This document shows, in pieces, positions 16,440 through 23,699 of a stretch of 64,000 bases of DNA (positions within the stretch are counted from its first letter, which is position 1; every line of letters begins with the position of its first letter). Both the position numbers and the translations under genes were made by a program. This DNA is from Chloroflexota bacterium (GTDB taxonomy: Bacteria; Chloroflexota; Dehalococcoidia; Tepidiformales; Tepidiformaceae), in the NCBI GenBank assembly GCA_026702615.1, contig JAPPBY010000009.1, positions 1 to 64,000 of the forward strand, written 5' to 3'. Under the pieces are notes generated by a model. The model was not told the origin of the DNA and did no database searches. It saw only the letters and a program-made list of their open reading frames with translations.

Positions 16440-17380
16440 CGTCCGCGCACCCGGGGATCGAGGAAGCCGTAGGCGATATCGGCAGCTAGGTTGGCCCCGA
16501 TGAAGACCGTCACGAGGATGATGAGGGTGCTCTGGACGACGAGGTAATCGCGCGCCTGGATGGCGTTCACGACCAGGCGCCCAAGGCCGGGGCGGGTGAA
16601 CACCTGCTCGACGATGACGGCCCCCACGAGCAACCCGCCCACCTGGAGCGCCATGACCGTGACGACGGGGATCATCGAATTGCGGAGGGCGTGGCGGACG
16701 ACGACGCGGCTCTCGGCCAGTCCCTTCGCGCGGGCCGTACGTACGTAGTCGTTCCCCATCACCTCCGCGATCGTGGTGCGCGTGTAGCGGGCAAGAACGG
16801 CGGCCACGCCGACCCCCGTCGCGACCGCGGGCAGGGCGAGGTGACGGAGCGACTCGACGGGGTCATCGACGATAGAAACGGCGCCGAACACCGGGAACCA
16901 GTCGAGCCTGACGCTGAAGACCCAGAGCATGATGATGCCGAGGAGGAAGCCGGGGATTCCGATGGCCACGAGCGTGAAGCCCGAGAGCGTCCAGTCCCAT
17001 CCCGAACGGGGACGGATACCTCCCAGGATCCCGAGGGGAATGCCTACGACGACGGCGACCAGATAGGCAGCCACCGCAAGCTCGACCGTGGGCGGGATGG
17101 CGGTGCGCAGCATCCTGCTGACGGGCAGGCCGCGGGCAAAGGAGACGCCGAGGTCTCCTTGGAAGATGTCCCCGAGCCAGCTCACGTACTGCTCGGGGAG
17201 GGAGTCGTTCAGGCCGAGCTGCTCGCGAATCCTGGCGACGTCTTCGTCAGTGCCGTCCTGGCCCGCGAGCAGCTCGGCAGGATCCCCCGGCACAAGCCGG
17301 AGCATCAGGAAAACCGCGATGCTCGCCAGCACGAGGACGGGTATCGCCTGCAGGAAGCGGGCGAAGACGTACGCGAGCAA
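16436..17380 (-). CDS. ABC transporter permease, DppB/OppB-like
   Basis: This 314-residue permease has the DppB hallmark start (LAYVFARFLQAIPVLVLASIAVFLMLRLVPGDPAELLAG), a periplasmic loop with IREQLGLNDSLPEQYVSWLGDIFQGDLGVSF, and the EAA loop YTRTTIAEVMGNDYVRTARAKGLAESRVVVRHALRNSMIPVVTV. It ends in DIAYGFLDPRVRGR. It overlaps its DppC-like partner by four bases and starts three bases after the stop of the solute-binding protein gene, so the three form an operon. Confidence 0.94.
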   Translation of the reverse strand: MLAYVFARFLQAIPVLVLASIAVFLMLRLVPGDPAELLAGQDGTDEDVARIREQLGLNDSLPEQYVSWLGDIFQGDLGVSFARGLPVSRMLRTAIPPTVELAVAAYLVAVVVGIPLGILGGIRPRSGWDWTLSGFTLVAIGIPGFLLGIIMLWVFSVRLDWFPVFGAVSIVDDPVESLRHLALPAVATGVGVAAVLARYTRTTIAEVMGNDYVRTARAKGLAESRVVVRHALRNSMIPVVTVMALQVGGLLVGAVIVEQVFTRPGLGRLVVNAIQARDYLVVQSTLIILVTVFIGANLAADIAYGFLDPRVRGR

Positions 17381-17383
17381 GGG

Positions 17384-19111
17384 TCAGCCCTCGAGCCAGA
17401 CCTTCGCCAGGTTTGGCTGCTCGAAGATCGTCACGAAGTGCTCGTCGTAGCCCTTCACGTTGGCGTTGGCCACCTCGATTCGCTGGTTGGTGTGCACGGG
17501 CAGGAGCCAGGGATCTTCGAGCCACATCCGATTGAAGCGGGCGTACTGCTCCTTCGCCTCCTCGCCGAGCGGGTCCAGCCGCTCGAGGTTGGCGATGATG
17601 TCGAGGTACGTCTCCGTCTCGTAGTAGCTCGGGTTGCCCAGACGGTACGGGAAGGTCTGCTGCATGGTGGTGAGCGGCGAGAGGTTCGAGAACTTGTGGG
17701 GGGCGACCCACAGGTCGACGAATCCGCGCTGCCGCAGCTTGCCGACCCAGACGCCGATCTCCTGGGTGACGATTTCGACCTCGACGCCGATGTCGGCGAA
17801 GTTGCTCTTCAGGATCTCCGCGGTCACTTCCGTGCCGGGGATCGGCTCGATCATCAAGGGCGAGTCCTGCGACCAGCCCGCTTCCGCGAGGAGGGCGCGC
17901 GCGCGGTCGGGCTCGTACAGCTCGCTCTCCAGGTCGGGGTCGAACGCGGGTGAGGAGCTCGGCCACGGCTGGGCGGTGAGGTCGCCGAAGCCCTCGCGCA
18001 GCTCCTCCGTCATGCGCCGCCGGTCGATGGCGTAGAGGAGGGCCTGGCGCACGCGCGGGTCCACCAGCTTGGGGCTAGTGGTCACGCAGCCGACGTAGAC
18101 GATTCCGGCCTTCGGGGCGAGGAAGCCCTGCCCCGTGCGCCTGGCGACCGTGGGCGACACGCCAAGCGACCAGTCGATGTCGCCGGCTTCCAGGGCCAGC
18201 CCCAGGGACTCCGTGTCGGGGAAGTTCTGCAACTCGATGCGATCGAGGTACGGTCCGCCCTCAACGGCGGACTGGTGCCAGCCGCGATTGGCGACAAAGC
18301 TCGCGCCAACGTCGGGCGTCCACTGCTCAAACGCGAAGGGGCCGGTGCCCTGGATGTTCACACCCTCCTGCAGCTCGCGGTAGGTGTCCTTCTTCGTGAC
18401 CAGAAGCTGAGCGAAGAAGTCCGTCATGTTCGGGCGGGGCTTGTCGAACTCGAACTCCATCGTGCGCGAGTCGATCGCCTCCCAGCGCGTGAGCGTCACC
18501 GCGAACGAGCTGATCTGGAAACGCCCCGCGATGCCCCACGGCTCCGGGTCGAGCATCACCTCGATGCCGTGGAACACGTCCTCGGGGGTAACGGGCGAGC
18601 CATCGTGGAACTCCAGGTCCGGCTTCAGCGTGACCGTCAACTTGCTGCGGTCATCGTTGTACTCGAAGCGCTCCGCCAAAACGGGGAACGGGTCGAGGCT
18701 GTCCCGGTAGCGGACGAGCGGCTCAAGGACGGAGAAGTAGGGCTCGTTCTCCCAGGTGAAGGAGAAGGGGAAGCCCGTGTTCCAGATGAACGTCGGTGCG
18801 GAGCCGCGCAGCGTTCCACCCATCTGGGGGCCGCCCTCGGCGGGGGCTTCCGTCGCTGCCGCTTCGGTCGCAGCAGCTTCCGTAGCCGCAGCCTCAGTCG
18901 CAGCCGCCTCGGTTGCCGCGGCCTCCGTCGCCGCCGCTTCGGTTGCGGCAGCTTCGGTCGCCGCGGCCTGGGTCGCGGCCGGCGCCGGGGCCTCGTCGTC
19001 GTCGTCGTCCCCGCAGCCGACCAGGGCTGCCGCCCCGAGGCCTGCCGCTGCTGCACCGCTCCCGGCCAGCAGGGCCCGGCGGCTAATCCTTCGATCCTTC
19101 AGAGATGTCAT
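17384..19111 (-). CDS. Solute-binding protein family 5 lipoprotein with Tat signal
   Basis: The 575-residue product starts MTSLKDRRISRRALLAGSGAAAAGLGAAALVGCG: a twin-arginine motif followed by a lipobox, so it is exported folded and lipid-anchored. A low-complexity linker of ATEAA repeats (about 45-85) separates the anchor from the family 5 domain (GGTLRGSAPTFIWNTG, LTVTLKPDLEFHDGSPVTPEDVFHGIEVML, IQGTGPFAFEQW). This class binds oligopeptides, nickel or other small solutes. The ATG is chosen for the strong ribosome binding site (gggaggggag); a longer open frame upstream is not protein-like. It is divergent from the FGE gene. Confidence 0.93.
   Translation of the reverse strand: MTSLKDRRISRRALLAGSGAAAAGLGAAALVGCGDDDDDEAPAPAATQAAATEAAATEAAATEAAATEAAATEAAATEAAATEAAATEAPAEGGPQMGGTLRGSAPTFIWNTGFPFSFTWENEPYFSVLEPLVRYRDSLDPFPVLAERFEYNDDRSKLTVTLKPDLEFHDGSPVTPEDVFHGIEVMLDPEPWGIAGRFQISSFAVTLTRWEAIDSRTMEFEFDKPRPNMTDFFAQLLVTKKDTYRELQEGVNIQGTGPFAFEQWTPDVGASFVANRGWHQSAVEGGPYLDRIELQNFPDTESLGLALEAGDIDWSLGVSPTVARRTGQGFLAPKAGIVYVGCVTTSPKLVDPRVRQALLYAIDRRRMTEELREGFGDLTAQPWPSSSPAFDPDLESELYEPDRARALLAEAGWSQDSPLMIEPIPGTEVTAEILKSNFADIGVEVEIVTQEIGVWVGKLRQRGFVDLWVAPHKFSNLSPLTTMQQTFPYRLGNPSYYETETYLDIIANLERLDPLGEEAKEQYARFNRMWLEDPWLLPVHTNQRIEVANANVKGYDEHFVTIFEQPNLAKVWLEG
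18842..18975. repeat. Degenerate 15-bp coding repeat (ATEAA linker)
   Basis: About nine imperfect copies of a 15-base unit encode (A)ATEA-type pentads in the linker of the binding lipoprotein. The codons vary at third positions between copies, so the repeat is old at DNA level while the amino-acid pattern is kept. It probably sets the reach of the binding domain from the membrane. Boundaries are approximate. Confidence 0.7.
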
Positions 19112-19160
19112 GAGTCTCCCCTCCCGCAGGCGAATGCCTGCTCCAACTCCTCTGTTCCAG

Positions 19161-19179
19161 CATTCCTTGACTGGGAATG
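19161..19179. promoter_or_regulatory. Inverted repeat in the divergent binding-protein/FGE promoter region
   Basis: CATTCC (19161-19166) and GGAATG (19174-19179) are perfect inverted 6-bp arms separated by TTGACTG. The spacer includes TTGACT, a possible -35 box for the rightward FGE gene, with a poor -10 (GATTCT) 18 bases on. The site lies 50 bases upstream of the binding-protein start and 68 before the FGE start, so one regulator could control both directions. No regulator gene is adjacent. Confidence 0.4.
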
Positions 19180-19247
19180 TGGAGTGGCGGGATTCTACGA
19201 CACTGACAGGGGCTACGGTTGCTGCCGGAAAGGTCCCTCTGGAGGCG

Positions 19248-20267
19248 ATGGTGTCGCACGAACCGGGAGACGCCTGCTGCACGCCAAGCACCACCTCGTG
19301 GGCGCCATCCCGCTCGGAGTCGGAGCCTGCCGCGCCGGTGCAGTCGGCTGGTTCCGCTGAAGCGCCACGGGGTATCCAGCCGCAGCGGGAGCCATCGGCC
19401 AACGGGGTCGTCGAGCTGCCGGGCGGCTCGTTCCTGATGGGGGCGTCTCCCAACGGCGAACCCGACCACGACGGCGAGGGGCCCGTGCGCGAGGTGGGGC
19501 TGAAGCCGTTTGCGATCGACGCGCACACCGTTACGAACGCGCAGTTCGCAGCCTTCATCGACGCCACCGGGTACGTAACAGAAGCGGAGCGGTTCGGATG
19601 GTCGTTCGTCTTCCGGCGGCACCTCTCGCGACAGATGGCCCGGCGCCTAGAAAAGACGAACGCGGTGGTGCAGGCGCCCTGGTGGCTCGCCGTGCCCGGC
19701 TCCCGCTGGGACCTGCCTGAGGGCCCCGGACGCGACCTCCGGGGTCGCGAACAGCACCCGGTGGTGCACGTCTCCTGGAACGACGCGCAGGCGTACTGCG
19801 AGTGGGCCGGGGCGCGCCTGCCGACCGAAGCGGAGTGGGAGTACGCCGCCCGCGGTGGACTCGAGCAGGCTGTCTACCCGTGGGGCGACGAGCTCGAGCC
19901 GGACGGGGAGCATCGCTGCAACATCTGGCAGGGCGCCTTCCCCGACCACGACACCGGCGCCGACGGCTTCACCGGCACCTGTCCCGTGGACAGCTTCGAG
20001 CCGAACGGCTACGGGCTCTACAACTGCTCGGGGAACGTGTGGGAATGGACGGCTGACTGGTTCAGCCCGGATTACCACCAGCACGAAGCCGGGGAGACGC
20101 GCGAGAACCCCACGGGTCCGCCCACGGGCACGCATCGCGTTCAGCGGGGCGGGTCGTTCCTTTGCCACGTGTCGTACTGCAACCGCTACCGCGTCGCGGC
20201 GCGCACAGGCAACACGCCGGACTCGTCCACGGCTAACTCGGGCTTCCGCTGCGTCCGCGACCTGTAG
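19248..20267 (+). CDS. Formylglycine-generating enzyme (sulfatase-activating)
   Basis: This 339-residue FGE-sulfatase domain protein has the fold's usual blocks: ELPGGSFLMGASPNGEPDHDGEGPVREV, FAIDAHTVTNAQFAAFI, HPVVHVSWNDAQAYCEWAGARLPTEAEWEYAARGG, YNCSGNVWEWTADW and RVQRGGSFLCHVSYCNRYRVAAR. C306 and C311 are the two copper-binding active-site cysteines, and NSGFRCV closes the domain. It oxidises the CxPxR cysteine of sulfatases to formylglycine, and two such sulfatases are encoded nearby. There is no clear signal peptide, so it acts in the cytoplasm. The ATG has an adjacent GGAGG; GTG at 19251 is an alternative. Confidence 0.93.
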   Translation: MVSHEPGDACCTPSTTSWAPSRSESEPAAPVQSAGSAEAPRGIQPQREPSANGVVELPGGSFLMGASPNGEPDHDGEGPVREVGLKPFAIDAHTVTNAQFAAFIDATGYVTEAERFGWSFVFRRHLSRQMARRLEKTNAVVQAPWWLAVPGSRWDLPEGPGRDLRGREQHPVVHVSWNDAQAYCEWAGARLPTEAEWEYAARGGLEQAVYPWGDELEPDGEHRCNIWQGAFPDHDTGADGFTGTCPVDSFEPNGYGLYNCSGNVWEWTADWFSPDYHQHEAGETRENPTGPPTGTHRVQRGGSFLCHVSYCNRYRVAARTGNTPDSSTANSGFRCVRDL

Positions 20268-20278
20268 GGAAGGCGGGG

Positions 20279-21118
20279 CTAGCGGGCGAACGTATCGACC
20301 ACCAGCCACGCCACCACCAGTAGCAGCGTCGTCGAGAGAACGCGCAGGATCACGGCTCCGCGGATTCTCGAGGCGACACGGGCGCCGGCCTGCGCGCCAA
20401 CGACGGCGCCGATCGCGATGAACCCCGCCTCGGCCAGGTGCTCGTCGAGGTGGAGGCCTCCGGTGACGGCGTGCACGACCGTCGCCTCGAGGGCGATGAG
20501 CGCATAGGCGAACTGGCTGGTGGCGGTGGCGATGTGGACGGGGAAACGCAGGACGATCGTCAGGAGCGGCACCTGGAGAACGCCGCCGCCCGCCCCCAGC
20601 AGCCCGGAGACGAAGCCCATCGCGCCGGCGACCGAGAGGCCGTGCCAGAGGCGGAAGGTGTAGAAGAAGTTCTGCCCCTCGCGGTCCCGGATGCGGCGGG
20701 AGATAGCCCCCCGACCGGTGATGGGTTCCCGCAGGCCGGTCGCTTGCCGGCGCAGGATGAGGTGCGTCGCGACGCCCGCCAGCGCCACTGCGAACACGAT
20801 CACGAAAACGTCGCGAGGGATGATGCCGACGAGGAGCGCGCCGCCCAGAGCGCCCGGGATAGCGGCCAGCGCCCACCAGATGCCGCTGCGGTAGTCGATG
20901 CGCTTCTGGTACGCATAGGCAATGGCGCCGGAGCTCGCGTTTGCGAACACCACCGCGAGCGAGATCGCCGTGATCGTGGCGGGGTCGCGGTCGGGGTAGA
21001 CAACCAGCAGGATGGGGACGAGGAGGAAACCCCCTCCGGCGCCGATGATCGCGCCAAAAACGCCCACGCCCAGCCCCAGCAGGATGAGCAGGACCGCCTC
21101 TAGCACGTCAGGCTCCAC
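20279..21118 (-). CDS. TauE/SafE (TSUP) family exporter
   Basis: This 279-residue membrane protein has the two half-repeats of the family: LGLGVGVFGAIIGAGGGFLLVPILLVVYPDRDPATITAISLAVVFANASSGAIAYA in the first and GAMGFVSGLLGAGGGVLQVPLLTIVLRFPVHIATATSQFAYALIALEATVVHA in the second, each with the G.GGG.L.VP.L signature, and about eight helices. Members move sulfite, sulfoacetate and other small anions across the inner membrane. Placement between two sulfatases and an FGE makes removal of sulfate or sulfite released from organosulfates a reasonable guess. Confidence 0.9.
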   Translation of the reverse strand: MEPDVLEAVLLILLGLGVGVFGAIIGAGGGFLLVPILLVVYPDRDPATITAISLAVVFANASSGAIAYAYQKRIDYRSGIWWALAAIPGALGGALLVGIIPRDVFVIVFAVALAGVATHLILRRQATGLREPITGRGAISRRIRDREGQNFFYTFRLWHGLSVAGAMGFVSGLLGAGGGVLQVPLLTIVLRFPVHIATATSQFAYALIALEATVVHAVTGGLHLDEHLAEAGFIAIGAVVGAQAGARVASRIRGAVILRVLSTTLLLVVAWLVVDTFAR

Positions 21119-21258
21119 ACGCTGTATCGGGCGACGCGGTTGGTCGCGCTAGGGCTGGTGATGGCCGGCGAACCCCGAACGCGAGTCACAGCCGCACGAT
21201 ACGCCCGGCACACCGCGAGCCTGCCTCCCGGCGGCAAGGGCGGCTGCGGGGGTCTTCG

Positions 21259-23508
21259 CTACTCGGCGATGATGCGACCGCGCAGCTCGGCCTCGCGATC
21301 GAGCACCTGGTTGGAACCGAGCTCGATCCGCACTTCGGCAATGGCGCCCGAGAAGGCGAACGGCACCTCGTAGTCCTCGCTGACGGGGGTGTAGAGGTCC
21401 TGGCCGACGTCGAGACCTTCAATCGCGAACATGCCTCCGAGCGTGGCGGGAAGATCCCCGCTTCCCACCTGGCGGCCATTGATCGTGAGAATGGCCGTTC
21501 CCGCCAGCTCGTTGGTCTTCGTGAACTCGAACGTCACGACTGACCCGCCGATCGGGACCGGCGTGTCGGAGACGATGCGATAGCGCTCGCCGACGTAGCT
21601 GTACTCGTGTACCAGGCGGTTGTCCTTGACGAACAGGGAGTACCCACCGGTGATTCCACCGTGGGCGATGAGCACGCCCTCGTCTGCCTCGGTCTCCCGG
21701 GACAGCTCGACGGTGATGGTGTAGTCGCGGTTGCGGGTATCGGCGGCAGCATTCGTCGGCGTGTGGGCCATGCCCTGGCGGTAGACGAAGCTCGTGCGGT
21801 CCTGGGGAGAGCCCTTCTTGGGAGGCGTGCCCCGCGCTCCACGGAGCCCGTCTTCGAGCGGCAGCACATCGTACTTGGCCGCCTCGATCCACCAGTGCTC
21901 GATCATCTCCTTGAGCTTCTCCGGCTCCGACTCGGCGAGGTCGTTGCACTCGGAGAAGTCCTCATCGAGGTGGTAGAGCTCCCACTGATCGTCCTCGAAG
22001 GAACCCCCCGGCGCGTGGAAGGTGACTGCCTTCCAGCCGTCGTGCCAGATGCCCCGATGGCCGAACATCTCGAAGTGCTGGTTGCGCTTGCGAGTGGGCT
22101 CATCGCCCGAGTCGAAGGTGTAGAGCATGCTCGTCCCGTGGATCGGGAGCTGGGGAACTCCCTGATGCATCTCCGGCGCCTCCACTCCAAGCACCTCCAG
22201 CACCGTCGGGACGATGTCGGAAATATGGTGGAACTGCGGCCGGATAGCGCCGGCGTCCTTGATGCGATCGGGCCAGTGGATGATGAGCGGGTCGCGGATG
22301 CCGCCGCCGTGGGTGTTCTGCTTGTAGCGCTTGAGCGGGGTGTTCCCGACCTGCGCCCAGCCCCAGGGGTAGTTCGTGTGGGACCTGGGGCCACCGATCT
22401 CATCGATGTTGGCCTGGTTGTACTCCTCGCTCGCGGGAACCTGGTTATAGAAGCGGCCCTCGTTGACGACACCGAGGGGACCACCCTCCTGGCTCGCGCC
22501 GTTGTCGGAGACGACGACGAACAGCGTGTTGTCGAGCTCCTCCACCTCCTCGAGGTAGTCGGCGAGACGTCCGATCTGGTGATCCATGTGGTCCAGCATG
22601 GCCGCGAAGGCCTCCTGGAGGCGGGCGCGGACGCGCTGTTCGTCTTCGGAAAGGTCATCCCAGGCGGGGACGCCGTTGTTGCGAGGGGCGAGCTGCGTGC
22701 CTTCGGGGACGATGCCGAGCTCCAGCTGGCGCTGGAACCAGGCCTCGCGCGTGGCATCCCAGCCCTGGTCGAATTTGCCGCGGTACTTGTCGAGGTACTC
22801 CTGCGGGGCCTGGTGGGGGGAATGGCAGGCTCCGAAGGCGACGTAGAGGAAGAAGGGAGTGGTCGAGAGCGAGGTCTGGTCGCGGACGAACTCGATGGCC
22901 TCGTCGACGATAGCCTCGCTCAGGTGGTAGTCCGGGTCCGAGGGCGAGGGGATGTGGCGGTTGTCGAGGATGAGTTCGGGAGCGAACTGGTCGGTCAGCG
23001 CGTCAAGGAAGCCGTAATAGCGCTCGAAGCCCTTCTGCAGCGGCCAGCCGGTGAATGGCCCGACGGCAGAGCCATCGGCCATCGGGGCAAGGTGCCATTT
23101 CCCGAAGGCGGCTGTGTTGTAGCCGGTCTGCTGGAGCATCTGCGCGATCGTGGCGGCGCTGGGCGAGATCGCGCCGCGGGCACTGGGGAAGCCCGTGTCG
23201 TAGTTGGAGATCGTGCGCATGCCAACGGAATGGTGGTTCCGCCCGGTCAGCAGGCAAGCGCGGGAGGGGGAGCAAATGGTCGTGGTGTGGAAGTTCCGGT
23301 AGCGAATTCCGTTGGCCGCGAGGCGATCCATGGCAGGGGTATCGATCGAGGAGCCGTAGCACCCGAGGTGCCCGAAGCCAACGTCATCGAGCATGATGAA
23401 GACGACATTGGGGCTTCCCGGTGCCGGCTTCGGAGGCTCCGGCCACCACGGCGTCGACTCGCTCGTGTAGCGCCCGATATGACCCTGGAAAAACGGTTCG
23501 CTGCTCAT
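21259..23508 (-). CDS. Arylsulfatase with C-terminal beta-sandwich (LamG-like) region
   Basis: This 749-residue sulfatase has metal aspartates in NVVFIMLDDVGFGHLGCYG (D41, D42), the modification motif C79-S-P-S-R83 followed by ACLLTGRNHHSVG, and FVVVSDNGASQEGG for the second metal site. It resembles the large arylsulfatase/phosphonate-hydrolase-like group. After about residue 560 the sequence (RDYTITVELSRETEADEGVLIAHGGITGGYSLFVKDNRLVHEYSY) changes to strand-rich, with a concanavalin/LamG look. No signal peptide is seen. It is divergent from the RND gene. Confidence 0.92.
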   Translation of the reverse strand: MSSEPFFQGHIGRYTSESTPWWPEPPKPAPGSPNVVFIMLDDVGFGHLGCYGSSIDTPAMDRLAANGIRYRNFHTTTICSPSRACLLTGRNHHSVGMRTISNYDTGFPSARGAISPSAATIAQMLQQTGYNTAAFGKWHLAPMADGSAVGPFTGWPLQKGFERYYGFLDALTDQFAPELILDNRHIPSPSDPDYHLSEAIVDEAIEFVRDQTSLSTTPFFLYVAFGACHSPHQAPQEYLDKYRGKFDQGWDATREAWFQRQLELGIVPEGTQLAPRNNGVPAWDDLSEDEQRVRARLQEAFAAMLDHMDHQIGRLADYLEEVEELDNTLFVVVSDNGASQEGGPLGVVNEGRFYNQVPASEEYNQANIDEIGGPRSHTNYPWGWAQVGNTPLKRYKQNTHGGGIRDPLIIHWPDRIKDAGAIRPQFHHISDIVPTVLEVLGVEAPEMHQGVPQLPIHGTSMLYTFDSGDEPTRKRNQHFEMFGHRGIWHDGWKAVTFHAPGGSFEDDQWELYHLDEDFSECNDLAESEPEKLKEMIEHWWIEAAKYDVLPLEDGLRGARGTPPKKGSPQDRTSFVYRQGMAHTPTNAAADTRNRDYTITVELSRETEADEGVLIAHGGITGGYSLFVKDNRLVHEYSYVGERYRIVSDTPVPIGGSVVTFEFTKTNELAGTAILTINGRQVGSGDLPATLGGMFAIEGLDVGQDLYTPVSEDYEVPFAFSGAIAEVRIELGSNQVLDREAELRGRIIAE

Positions 23509-23533
23509 CTCTCACACCTCGGCTGACTGGGGA

Positions 23534-23554
23534 CGCTCTCCTTGCTGGAGAGCG
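23534..23554. promoter_or_regulatory. Inverted repeat upstream of the arylsulfatase gene
   Basis: CGCTCTCC (23534-23541) and GGAGAGCG (23547-23554) are perfect 8-bp arms around five bases. The element lies 26 bases before the arylsulfatase start in the region shared with the divergent RND gene. It could be an operator or a leader hairpin; the ribosome binding site (GAGGTGTGAG) lies outside it. Confidence 0.4.
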
Positions 23555-23699
23555 CTTGGTGGCACAAGTTCGCGCAGTATAGCGGCAGCCCCTGGCGAGG
23601 CGAGCCGAGCGGCAAGAGCCGGACCCCGAGGGTCCTTCGCCGGGGGTCTGGAAGGCAGCCGACACTCAGCGGGGAGCCGCTTCGCTAGAATGGCGGACC

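Noticed and set aside
18756-19247. An N-terminal extension of the FGE gene of about 160 codons
   Set aside because: The frame is open but runs antisense through the binding-protein signal and repeat region. The ATG at 19248 has a GGAGG beside it.
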